Origin: Amycolatopsis sp. 195334CR
GTDB lineage: Bacteria > Actinomycetota > Actinomycetes > Mycobacteriales > Pseudonocardiaceae
Assembly (NCBI RefSeq): GCF_017309385.1
Contig: NZ_JAFJMJ010000001.1
Span: 1,922,001-1,986,000, forward strand
Direction of reading: 5' to 3'
DNA: 64,000 nt
Shown: positions 16,992-24,401 of the stretch, in pieces
Numbering within the stretch: the stretch's first letter is position 1
Layout of the letters: the number at the start of each line of letters is the position of its first letter
Notes under the pieces: generated by a model
Database searches by the model: none
The model's input: only the letters and a program-made list of their open reading frames with translations
Told to the model about the DNA's origin: nothing
Position numbers and translations under genes: made by a program

Positions 16992-19793
16992 GTGCGACCA
17001 GCGACGAGCGGTGACCGAGGGCGACACCTGCTGCGCCGGATCACCGCGGGCATTCCCGAGTCCAGGAACCCGGTCACGCACGTCGCCGAGCTCCCGGCGC
17101 GGCCGCCGGGCTACCGCGACTGGCCGTCGTGGGCGCCGGAGGCGGTCACCGGGCGGTTCGTCGCGGCCGGGGTCGAGCGCCCGTGGGCGCACCAGGTCGA
17201 CGCCGCCGACGCGGCGTGGTCGGGGCGGCACGTGGTGCTCGCGACCGGGACCGCGTCCGGCAAGTCGCTGGCCTACCAGCTGCCGGTGCTCTCCGCGCTG
17301 ACCGCCGACGAGAAGGCGTGCGCGCTGTACCTGTCCCCCACCAAGGCGCTGGGCGCCGACCAGCTCCGCACTGTGTCCTCTTTGGACATTCCGGGGGTGC
17401 GCGCGGCGTCGTTCGACGGCGACACCCCGATGGCCGAGCGCGACTGGGTGCGGGCGCACGCGCGCTGGGTGTTCTCCAATCCGGACATGCTGCACCGCGG
17501 CATCCTGTCGGCGCACACGCGCTGGTCGCGGTTCTTCCGCAAGCTGTCCTACGTGGTCGTCGACGAATGCCACACGTACCGCGGGGTGTTCGGCTCGCAC
17601 GTCGCGCTGCTGCTGCGGCGGCTGCAGCGCGTGGCGCGGCACTACGGCAGTTCGCCGGTTTTCGTGCTCGCCTCGGCGACCACGGCTGAGCCCGCCGGCT
17701 TCGCCGAACGGCTCACTGGCGTCGAATGCGTGCCGGTCACCGAAGACGCGTCCCCGCGCGGCGCGCGTACGGTCGCGCTGTGGGAGCCGCCGCTGCTCGA
17801 TGAGCTGGCCGGGGAGAACGGGGCCCCGGTCCGCCGCTCGGCCGGCGCGGAGGCTTCGCGCATCCTCGCGGAGATGGTCGTCGAAGGCGCCCGTTCGCTC
17901 GCTTTCGTGCGGTCGCGGCGTGGCGCGGAGCTGACCTCGCTCGGCGCGCGGCGCATCCTCGCCGAGGTCGACCCGATGCTGCCGGAGAAGGTGGCCGCGT
18001 ACCGCGCGGGTTATCTGCCGGAGGAGCGGCGCGCGCTGGAGAAGGCCCTGATGTCGGGTGAGCTCCTCGGGGTCGCCACGACGAACGCGCTGGAGCTGGG
18101 CGTCGACATCGCGGGGCTGGACGCCGTGGTGCTGGCCGGTTATCCCGGCACGCTCGCTTCGTTCTGGCAGCAGGCCGGACGAGCGGGGCGCTCGGGTGAC
18201 CAGGCGCTGGTGGTCTTCGTCGCCCGCGACGATCCGCTCGACACGTACTTGGTACACCACCCCGCCGCCGTGCTGGACCGACCGGTCGAGACGGCGGTGC
18301 TCGACCCGGGCAATCCGTACGTGCTGGCTCCGCAGCTGGCGTGCGCCGCCGCCGAGCTGCCGCTGACCACCGACGAACTACCCGCCTTCGGCGGCGAGGG
18401 CGCCCGCGCGGTGCTCGACGAACTGGTCGCCGACCGGGTGCTGCGGCGCCGCTCGAGCGGTTGGTACTGGACTTCGCGGGACCGGCCCCAGCACCAGGTG
18501 GACATCCGCGGTTCCGGCGGCGAGCCGGTCGCCGTGGTGGAAGGCGACACCGGCCGCCTGCTCGGCACGGTCGACGCCGGCTCGGCGTGCAGCACGGTGC
18601 ACCCGGGGGCGTTGTACCTGCACCAGGGCTCGTCGTACGTGGTGGACGAGCTGGACCTGGAGTCGGGGTTGGCGATGGTGCACGCCGAGGAGCCGGAGTG
18701 GAGCACGTCGGCCAGGGAGGTCGTGGACATCGCCGTGCTGGAAACCCACGAACGGCAGAAGTTCGGCGGGGTGACGGTCTGCCTGGGTGAGGTCGCGGTG
18801 ACCTCGCAGGTGGTTGGGTACCTGCGCCGCCTACCGTCGGGTGGGGTGCTGGACCAGGTGGCGCTGGACCTGCCTGAGCAGGTGCTGCGCACCCGAGCCG
18901 TCTGGTACACCATCGCCGAGGACCTACTGACGGGTGGCTCGGCACGGACCTCCGCTCGATCTCCGCAGGACGCCGGATCGCCGCAGCTCTCTGATGAGTC
19001 GCCGCGCGCCTCCGCCGAGCCGCAGGTCTCCGCCGGGCCGCGGGTCTCCGCCAAGCCGCAGGTCTCCGCTGGATCGCCGCAGGTCTCCGGTAAGTCGCCG
19101 CGAGGCGCCGGTGAGGACCAGGAGTTCCCCGGCGGTGACCGGGAAGTCAGTGGTGGGGACGCGAAGCCTTCCGGCGAGGGCCAGAAGCTGTCCAGCGGGG
19201 ACTGGGAACTCCCGAGTGGGGACCAGGAACTTTCCGGTGGGGACTCGGAGCGTTCCGGTGGGGACCCTTCCGGCGGGGGCCAGTCGAAGCCTTCCGGCGG
19301 GGACCGGGTGGAGTCTTCCGGTGGGGACGGGGAAGTTGAGTGCAGGGCACCGGGTCGCGCCGGGGTCGAACCGGCGCGGGTCCCCGGTGCCCTGCACGCC
19401 GCCGAGCACGCGGCGATCGGCCTGCTACCGCTGTTCGCTACGTGCGACCGATGGGACATCGGCGGTGTGTCAACCGCGCTGCACGCTGACACCGGGGAGG
19501 CGACGGTGTTCGTGCACGATGGCCATCCCGGGGGTGCGGGATTCGCCGATCGCGGTTTTGCCGCGTTGGTCCCATGGCTGGCCGCTACGCGGGAGGCGAT
19601 CGTCTCCTGCGAGTGCCCGGCGGGATGCCCGTCCTGTGTTCAGTCGCCCAAGTGCGGGAATGGGAACGAACCACTGGACAAGGCGGGGGCGGTGACCGTG
19701 CTGGATCTCGTGTTAGGGGCTGTTGGTCGTCACGAGTTCCCGCGTGGTCACGGGGTCGATCAGGCCGCCGACGGTTCGGCGACGGCCAGCTGA
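16992..19793 (+). CDS. DEAD-box helicase with DUF1998-type zinc domain and repeat-rich insertion
   Basis: 933 residues. Helicase domain 1 has Walker A ATGTASGKS (about 90-98), a DECH box (VVDECHTYRG) and motif III LASATT. Domain 2 has LAFVRSRRGAEL, TNALELGVDIAGLD and QQAGRAGRSG. The C-terminal region ends with the four-cysteine zinc cluster CECPAGCPSC...KCGNGN of MrfA-like repair helicases. A low-complexity insertion of about 130 residues (652-781) separates the two conserved parts. The GTG at 16992 is preferred over an upstream TTG; homology to relatives begins a little downstream. It equals the Rv3649 position. It overlaps the convergent primase-like gene by 34 bp. A DNA-repair role is inferred from family members. 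Confidence 0.92.
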   Translation: MRPATSGDRGRHLLRRITAGIPESRNPVTHVAELPARPPGYRDWPSWAPEAVTGRFVAAGVERPWAHQVDAADAAWSGRHVVLATGTASGKSLAYQLPVLSALTADEKACALYLSPTKALGADQLRTVSSLDIPGVRAASFDGDTPMAERDWVRAHARWVFSNPDMLHRGILSAHTRWSRFFRKLSYVVVDECHTYRGVFGSHVALLLRRLQRVARHYGSSPVFVLASATTAEPAGFAERLTGVECVPVTEDASPRGARTVALWEPPLLDELAGENGAPVRRSAGAEASRILAEMVVEGARSLAFVRSRRGAELTSLGARRILAEVDPMLPEKVAAYRAGYLPEERRALEKALMSGELLGVATTNALELGVDIAGLDAVVLAGYPGTLASFWQQAGRAGRSGDQALVVFVARDDPLDTYLVHHPAAVLDRPVETAVLDPGNPYVLAPQLACAAAELPLTTDELPAFGGEGARAVLDELVADRVLRRRSSGWYWTSRDRPQHQVDIRGSGGEPVAVVEGDTGRLLGTVDAGSACSTVHPGALYLHQGSSYVVDELDLESGLAMVHAEEPEWSTSAREVVDIAVLETHERQKFGGVTVCLGEVAVTSQVVGYLRRLPSGGVLDQVALDLPEQVLRTRAVWYTIAEDLLTGGSARTSARSPQDAGSPQLSDESPRASAEPQVSAGPRVSAKPQVSAGSPQVSGKSPRGAGEDQEFPGGDREVSGGDAKPSGEGQKLSSGDWELPSGDQELSGGDSERSGGDPSGGGQSKPSGGDRVESSGGDGEVECRAPGRAGVEPARVPGALHAAEHAAIGLLPLFATCDRWDIGGVSTALHADTGEATVFVHDGHPGGAGFADRGFAALVPWLAATREAIVSCECPAGCPSCVQSPKCGNGNEPLDKAGAVTVLDLVLGAVGRHEFPRGHGVDQAADGSATAS
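18949..19335 (+). repeat. Intragenic tandem repeats inside the helicase
   Basis: Two repeat families lie head to tail. First come 18-21 bp units of the type CCGCAGGTCTCCGCCAAG, encoding PQVSAG/PRVSAK. They are followed by 24-27 bp units centred on TTCCGGTGGGGAC, encoding an SGGD-type motif every eight or so residues. All keep the reading frame. The segment separates the helicase core from the DUF1998 region. Confidence 0.85.
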
Positions 19794-20398
19794 ACACGCG
19801 CGCCCTCGAGCGCGCGGGAAAGCACGTCGTGCACGACCGCCGCGTCCGGCAGTCGCCAGCCCCAGACCTCGGGCTTGACCCGCCAGTGCACGACACCGTG
19901 CTGGAACGGGGTCGGCGGGAGCGGGATCCAGCTGCCCTCGCCGTGGTACCGGACCGACTCGCGACCGGCCAGTTCAGCCGGGCACCCGGTGGCCGAGGCG
20001 GTGGTGAGGAACAGCCACCGCCCGTTCGGCATGGCCACGATCGGTGCCGGCTGGCCGAGCGCGCGGAGCAGGCAGGCCGCGCGGCGGCCCAGCTCGTCGT
20101 CCACCTCGACCGCGTCGACCACGGTGCCGGTGGCGACCAGGAGGCTGTACGGCGCCTCGGTCCACCAGGCGGCGACCCGGTGCGGATGGGCGCCGACCTC
20201 GTCACGCCAGTTCTGGTGCACCGGAACCGGCGTCTGCCACTCGGCGTCGGCCCCGGCCTGGTCGGTCGCCGACTCGGGAACGGCCGGGTAAGTGCCCGGC
20301 AGCACCGGCCAGCCACGCCCGGCGAGTCCGATCGCCTCGGCGCGCAGTTCGATGCGGAAAGCGCCGCGCCAGCTGTCCGACCAGTCTGTGTCCAACAT
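19760..20398 (-). CDS. Primase-polymerase (Prim-Pol)-like protein
   Basis: 212 residues resembling the N-terminal catalytic domain of bifunctional DNA primase/polymerases of the AEP superfamily, as found in many actinobacteria as short standalone proteins. The supporting stretches are AIGLAGRGWPVLPGTYP at the N-terminus, PYSLLVATGTVVDAVEVDDELG in the middle, and GSWIPLPPTP then HGVVHWRVKPEVWGW near the C-terminus. The catalytic DxD/DxE pair typical of active Prim-Pols is not obvious: the expected position reads VDAVEVDDE. The last 34 bp overlap the end of the convergent helicase gene. It could assist DNA repair or be a non-catalytic relative. Confidence 0.65.
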   Translation of the reverse strand: MLDTDWSDSWRGAFRIELRAEAIGLAGRGWPVLPGTYPAVPESATDQAGADAEWQTPVPVHQNWRDEVGAHPHRVAAWWTEAPYSLLVATGTVVDAVEVDDELGRRAACLLRALGQPAPIVAMPNGRWLFLTTASATGCPAELAGRESVRYHGEGSWIPLPPTPFQHGVVHWRVKPEVWGWRLPDAAVVHDVLSRALEGARVQLAVAEPSAA

Positions 20399-20780
20399 TT
20401 CCTGCCTGCTCTCCTAGCTGCTTCAACCGCGTGAGCGGCTCTGCAATCAAATAAACGGCAAGTTGCAGAACGCCGGAAGTACTCACGCGACGGCCGGTGC
20501 GAATCGGACGACGAATGAATCCCAGGCCACCGGAGAACCGAAGATCTCCCGATTCGGGACCTCCGCGACGCCCGCTGTTCACCTGAAGCGGACATTTCCA
20601 CGCTCTACCAACGGTTTTCGCGAACCAGACGACGATCCGGCAGCACACAGTGATACGTGCGCGCAACAGAACGTGATACCGCTCACCGCGCCTGGCCGAC
20701 CGTTGCTCGTGGCTGCGGGTGACCGTTCGCCGTACGCGCGAGCAGTGGGACCGTTCATCCCTGCCGTTCGTCGCAGGAGC
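20399..20780. other. Intergenic region without a convincing gene
   Basis: 382 bp between the end of the Tad operon and the start of the primase-like gene, both leftward. Base composition is lower in GC than the flanks, with an AT-rich stretch (AATCAAATAAACGG) just ahead of the primase-like start, so it probably holds that gene's promoter. I see no terminator, repeat or RNA gene. Confidence 0.5.
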
Positions 20781-21134
20781 TCACGACGAGCTGTCGATCG
20801 GCCCAGCCCGCGCCCTGGCCGAAGCGGCCGGGAACCGGGCCAGCGGACCGGGCAGCACGGCCCGCGTCTCGACCAGTGCGTCCCACCGGTCGAGCCGGCA
20901 TCCGACCAGCTCGACCCGCATTTCCGTGACCACCTGCCCGGCCTTCGCGCAGGCGATCTCCACCCCGTCCACGGCCGCTCCGGCTGCCGCCAGCGCCGCC
21001 AGATCAGCGGCAGCCGCCGCCCGCTGCCGGGCGAGCACCGCGGCCCCGAGGCCGTACAGCGCGGTCGCCACCAGCACCAGCGCGGCGACCGCGGACGCCG
21101 CCCAGACGGTGGCGGCACCGTCATCCCGGCGCAC
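20781..21134 (-). CDS. TadE-like protein (Rv3654c type)
   Basis: 117 residues, last gene of the Tad operon. A short basic start MRRDDGAATVW leads into one membrane helix (about 10-35), followed by a segment very rich in Ala (RQRAAAAADLAALAAAGAAV) and a small extracytoplasmic domain with two cysteines. This matches the helicase/secretion-neighbourhood TadE-like family found beside tadE in actinobacteria. The GTG start overlaps the end of tadE by 14 nt. It probably acts as a minor pilin or assembly component; the tail ARARAGPIDSSS looks unstructured. Confidence 0.85.
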   Translation of the reverse strand: MRRDDGAATVWAASAVAALVLVATALYGLGAAVLARQRAAAAADLAALAAAGAAVDGVEIACAKAGQVVTEMRVELVGCRLDRWDALVETRAVLPGPLARFPAASARARAGPIDSSS

Positions 21135-21465
21135 TGGCCACCGCCGGTTCGTACAGCGCGTAGGCGCGACCGTTCAGCCGGAGCCCCGGTAGGAACCTGG
21201 CCCCGGCCGCCACCTCGACGGTGACGGCGTCCCCCTCCAGTCGCACGGCGAACTCGGCACCGGCGGGCCCGATCTCCCGGACCGCCCGCTCGACCGTCTC
21301 CGGCTGCCCGCGGGCGACCAGCCGGGCCGCTTCCCTGGCCGCGTCCGCGCACCGCAGCTGGTCGGCCATGGCCACCAGTCCCCCGATGAGCAGGAAGAAG
21401 AAGGCGGTCAGCGCACCGATCGCGATGGCGGCCTCGACGGTCACCGCGCCGCGGTCGACGCTCAT
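21121..21465 (-). CDS. TadE family minor pilin
   Basis: 114 residues starting MSVDRGAVTVEAAIAIG. That is the TadE pattern of a few residues, then the prepilin-like GAVTVE with Glu at +5, then a hydrophobic helix (about 12-35). The rest is a small extracytoplasmic domain (DQLRCADAAREAARLVARGQ...). In Tad/Flp systems such minor pilins are processed and support pilus assembly. The start has a GGAGGAA site. Its ATG overlaps the stop of the pilin gene by 4 nt, and its 3' end overlaps the following TadE-like gene. It corresponds to Rv3655c. Confidence 0.88.
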   Translation of the reverse strand: MSVDRGAVTVEAAIAIGALTAFFFLLIGGLVAMADQLRCADAAREAARLVARGQPETVERAVREIGPAGAEFAVRLEGDAVTVEVAAGARFLPGLRLNGRAYALYEPAVASAPG

Positions 21466-21632
21466 GTCCGTTCCTCCAGCGAATCTTCGACCACGGAAGT
21501 CAGCAGGCCCTCGACCGTCCCGTTGGTGAGCACCACGTACAACAGCCCGGCCAGCGCGATGAGGGCCACGGTCACCAACGCGAGCTCGATGGTCACCGAG
21601 CCGGCGTCCGGATGCGCCTCGTTCAAGATCAT
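21462..21632 (-). CDS. Small Flp-type pilin (DUF4244 type)
   Basis: 56 residues: MILNEAHPDAGSVTIELALV followed by a 20-residue hydrophobic helix and a short polar end VVEDSLEERT. The GSVTIE site with the Glu at +5 of the presumed cleavage position is the hallmark of Flp/DUF4244 pilins (Rv3656c). An AAAGGAG site precedes the ATG. The stop overlaps the tadE start (ATGA). It is likely the major pilin subunit of this locus. It is short but well supported by context, ribosome site and coupling. Confidence 0.88.
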   Translation of the reverse strand: MILNEAHPDAGSVTIELALVTVALIALAGLLYVVLTNGTVEGLLTSVVEDSLEERT

Positions 21633-21656
21633 TGGTTGGCTCCTTTCTTCTGAAGT

Positions 21657-22310
21657 TCAGGGAAGGGTCAGTTGCCCGGCGAGGCCCGCGAGCACGGGCA
21701 GCACGCCCCAGCAGAGAAAGGCGGGCAGGAAGCACAGGCCGAGAGGAGCGGTGACGAGCACTCCGGCGCGTTGCGCCCTCGCCTCGGCCTGGTCCTTCAT
21801 CGCCGCTCGGACGCGCTCGGCCATCACCTCGGCAACCCCGGCCAGTGCCGAGCCCGACCGAGCCGTGCGACGAGCGGCCCTCGCCAGTTCGGCGGTTTCG
21901 GGGCACGCACCGGCCGCCGACCAGGCCTCGGCCGGATCCGCACCGAGCGCGAGCAGCTCGGCCGTCGATCGCAGCGTCGCGGCCACTTCACCGGGCGCGC
22001 CGACGGCGACCGCCCGGATCGCGACCGGCACCGGCAGCCCGGCTCGCAACGCCGCGGCGAGCAGATCCCAGCCGGCAGCGAGCCGACGAGCGTCAGCGGC
22101 CGAAGGTGCGCGTGGCCGTCTGGCGAGCAGTCGTGTGACCACCACCAGCACGGTCACCAACACCGCGCCCCAAAATCCGGCCACCGCCACTCCCAAGCCC
22201 ACCACGGCGAGTTCGGGCACCAACCGGGGCAGCGGCTTGGCCTTGCGCGGCATCCCGCTCGGCCACAGCGCGACGGCTCCGGCCATCAGCGCCACCGCGG
22301 CGGCCGTCAT
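21657..22310 (-). CDS. Type II secretion F / TadC-like membrane protein
   Basis: 217 residues with a membrane-spanning start (MTAAAVALMAGAVALW and a second helix near 33-58), a cytoplasmic T2SF domain (about 65-175, LAAGWDLLAAALRAGLPVP and the second half GSALAGVAEVM), and C-terminal helices (LCFLPAFLCWGVLPVL). It forms the inner-membrane platform of the Tad pilus together with TadB. The ATG overlaps the tadB stop by 4 nt. The length is somewhat short, as usual for actinobacterial TadC. Confidence 0.88.
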   Translation of the reverse strand: MTAAAVALMAGAVALWPSGMPRKAKPLPRLVPELAVVGLGVAVAGFWGAVLVTVLVVVTRLLARRPRAPSAADARRLAAGWDLLAAALRAGLPVPVAIRAVAVGAPGEVAATLRSTAELLALGADPAEAWSAAGACPETAELARAARRTARSGSALAGVAEVMAERVRAAMKDQAEARAQRAGVLVTAPLGLCFLPAFLCWGVLPVLAGLAGQLTLP

Positions 22311-23038
22311 GACGCGATCCTGGTCAGCCGAGCTGTCCAGACCACGCCCGCGGCGAGCAGACCCGCGCCGAACAGCAGCAGCAACTGCCCCAGGCCGGTG
22401 CTCGCGAGCAGGTGCAGCGGTCGCGCACCGAGTGCCTCGCCGAGCAGGATCCCGAGCACCGGCAACGCGGCGAGCACCACCGCGCTCATCCTCGGTCCAG
22501 ACATCGCGGCGTGGGCCTGCCGGGCGAACCGCAGGCTCGAGTCGATGTCCCGGCGAACCGCGCTGAGCACGCCGGCCATCGGCAGACCGTGACGGTGGGC
22601 GAGCCGCCAACTGTGGGCCAACTGCCCGACGTCGTCGTTTGCCGGGGCCGTGTCGTCACCGAAATGCACGGCGCCGGCTACGGCTCGCACGGCCTTGGCC
22701 ACCTCGGGCGGTGAGTCCACGGCGGCCACTTCGGCTGCGGTGGCGGGGTCGGCTCCGGCGTTGAGTTCGGCGGCCATCGTGCGCATGGCCTCGGCCATGC
22801 CTTCGGCTTCCGCGATCTGCGTTCGGCCCGTTCTGGTCGAGCGCCAGAAGTACCGGCCCGCCGCGGCGAGCACGACCACTGCCACCGGCCCGGCCGGACC
22901 CAGTGCGAGAAAGGCGGTCAGCAATGCGATCACGCAACCGATGACTGTCGCGAGTAGACGGTTGCGGGGTCGGTCGGTGGCCCGCCCGGGCCAGGTGAGC
23001 AACGCGGCCGCGGCGAGCAGCAGGACAAGGGTCAGCAT
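22307..23038 (-). CDS. Type II secretion F / TadB-like membrane protein
   Basis: 243 residues. Two N-terminal helices (MLTLVLLLAAAALLTW and ATVIGCVIALLTAFLAL), a T2SF cytoplasmic domain with EAMRTMAAELNAGADPATA, and two C-terminal helices form the TadB platform half. The ATG at 23038 is preferred to an upstream in-frame start at 23095 because CCGGAGG precedes it and the protein then begins with a helix. It overlaps tadA by 7 nt. It works with TadC and the TadA ATPase. Confidence 0.88.
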   Translation of the reverse strand: MLTLVLLLAAAALLTWPGRATDRPRNRLLATVIGCVIALLTAFLALGPAGPVAVVVLAAAGRYFWRSTRTGRTQIAEAEGMAEAMRTMAAELNAGADPATAAEVAAVDSPPEVAKAVRAVAGAVHFGDDTAPANDDVGQLAHSWRLAHRHGLPMAGVLSAVRRDIDSSLRFARQAHAAMSGPRMSAVVLAALPVLGILLGEALGARPLHLLASTGLGQLLLLFGAGLLAAGVVWTARLTRIAS

Positions 23039-24183
23039 CGTCGGCCTCCGGGTCTGGGGAGGAGGGAACGCAGAGCCGGTCCGTGCTCGGTCCACATGCC
23101 GTCCTGCCAGGCGGTGTCCACCTGGAGGCCGTCGACACTTCGGCGCACCACCGCGATCTCGGTGAGGCGGCGGGTGTTGTCCCGGCCGCGGACCATGTGC
23201 AGCACCACCCGGATCGCGGCGGCGACCTGGCTGTGCACGGCGTCGCGGGAAAGTCCGCCCAGCGCTGCCAGTGCTTCGAGACGCGCCGGGACTTCGCTCG
23301 GCGAGTTGGCGTGTAGCGTGCCGGAACCGCCTTCGTGACCGGTGTTCAGGGCGGCGAGCAGCTCGCAGACTTCGCGGCCGCGCACTTCGCCGACGACCAG
23401 CCGGTCCGGTCGCATGCGGAGGGCTTGGCGGACCAGCTCGCGCAGGGTGACCTCACCGACGCCCTCCACATTGGGCGGACGCGCGACGAGGCGGACGAAC
23501 TGGGGGTGGGAGGGCTGCAGTTCGCCGGCGTCCTCGACGCAGACGATGCGTTCGGTCGGCGGAATGGTGGCGAGGAGGGCGGACAGCAGCGTGCTCTTGC
23601 CCGCTCCGGTGCCGCCGGTGACCAAAAAGGCCAGTCGGGCGGCGACGATCTCGCGGAGTACCGCGGCGCCTGTCGCGCTGAAGGTGCCGAGGCGTTGCAG
23701 TTCGGCGAGGTCGTGTTTGGCCGGGCGGAGCACGCGGAGGGAAAGGCAGGTGCCGTCCGGCGCCAGGGGCGGGAGCACGGCGTGCAGGCGGACGCGCCCG
23801 TGTGGACCGGGGATCCAGCCGTCGACGAACGGCTGCGCGTCGTCCAGTCGACGTCCGGCGGTCATCGCCAGACGCTGGGCGAGGCGCCGGACGGCGTCCT
23901 CGTCGACGAAGGTGACCTCGGTTCTGTGGAGGCCGTCGGCGGCCTCGACCCAGACTTCGCTGGGGTGGGTGACGAGGACGTCGGTCACGTCGGGGTCTTT
24001 GAGGAGTGGTTCGAGTGGGCCGGCGCCGATGAACTCGTGGCGGACCAGGCGCAGGGTCTCGAGCAGTTCCTCGTGACCGGCGATGCCGGTGGCTTCGGCA
24101 CGCACGGCCTCGGCGAGCGCGGTCGTGCTGGTGCCCTCACGAGCGAGGCGACGGCGGACGCGGTCTACGAGTTCGGTTGTCAT
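23032..24183 (-). CDS. tadA: TadA/CpaF-type secretion ATPase
   Basis: 383-residue hexameric motor ATPase for Tad/Flp pilus assembly. The N-terminal domain (about 1-150) includes DVLVTHPSEVWVE. Walker A is GGTGAGKST at 190-198, and the Asp box is VCVEDAGELQ. The Walker B region is RLVVGEVRGREV (about 261-272), and the His box region is TGHEGGSGTLHANS. All motifs for ATP hydrolysis are intact. The start overlaps the stop of the small proline-rich ORF by 4 nt, and the end overlaps tadB. It corresponds to Rv3659c. Confidence 0.95.
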   Translation of the reverse strand: MTTELVDRVRRRLAREGTSTTALAEAVRAEATGIAGHEELLETLRLVRHEFIGAGPLEPLLKDPDVTDVLVTHPSEVWVEAADGLHRTEVTFVDEDAVRRLAQRLAMTAGRRLDDAQPFVDGWIPGPHGRVRLHAVLPPLAPDGTCLSLRVLRPAKHDLAELQRLGTFSATGAAVLREIVAARLAFLVTGGTGAGKSTLLSALLATIPPTERIVCVEDAGELQPSHPQFVRLVARPPNVEGVGEVTLRELVRQALRMRPDRLVVGEVRGREVCELLAALNTGHEGGSGTLHANSPSEVPARLEALAALGGLSRDAVHSQVAAAIRVVLHMVRGRDNTRRLTEIAVVRRSVDGLQVDTAWQDGMWTEHGPALRSLLPRPGGRRC

Positions 24184-24401
24184 GACGGCGCTCCCGTGTC
24201 GGGTGGGGCGGGGATCGCGTTCGGGTGGGTGGGTTTTGTGGGCGGCGGTTTGGGGGTCGGTGGCGGTTTGGGGATGGGGGGTGGTTTGGGGATTCGGGGT
24301 GGCATGGGGACGGGCGGGCGGAGGGGGTCGGGAGTGGTGAGGGGCTTGGTGATGGGGTGCTTGCTGGGGGCGGGTGGGTTGGGGCGGGATGGGGTGGTCA
24401 T
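24180..24401 (-). CDS. Small proline-rich ORF coupled to ssd and tadA
   Basis: 73 codons beginning MTTPSRPNPPAPSKHP and continuing as PKPPP-type repeats (PKPPPIPKPPPTPKPPPTKP, about residues 39-58). The ATG overlaps the ssd stop (ATGA at 24398-24401) and its stop overlaps the tadA ATG (ATGA at 24180-24183), so it sits exactly in the chain of coupled genes. It has no domain, signal or helix; a polyproline extended rod is expected. It may be a real linker/adaptor protein, or a degenerate spacer kept only because coupling through it is needed. The low-complexity composition makes codon statistics uninformative. Confidence 0.5.
   Translation of the reverse strand: MTTPSRPNPPAPSKHPITKPLTTPDPLRPPVPMPPRIPKPPPIPKPPPTPKPPPTKPTHPNAIPAPPDTGAPS

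Noticed and set aside
16743..18260. Upstream extension of the hppA frame by about 500 codons
   Set aside because: It is antisense to the helicase gene; the true start has AGGAGGA and begins the first membrane helix.
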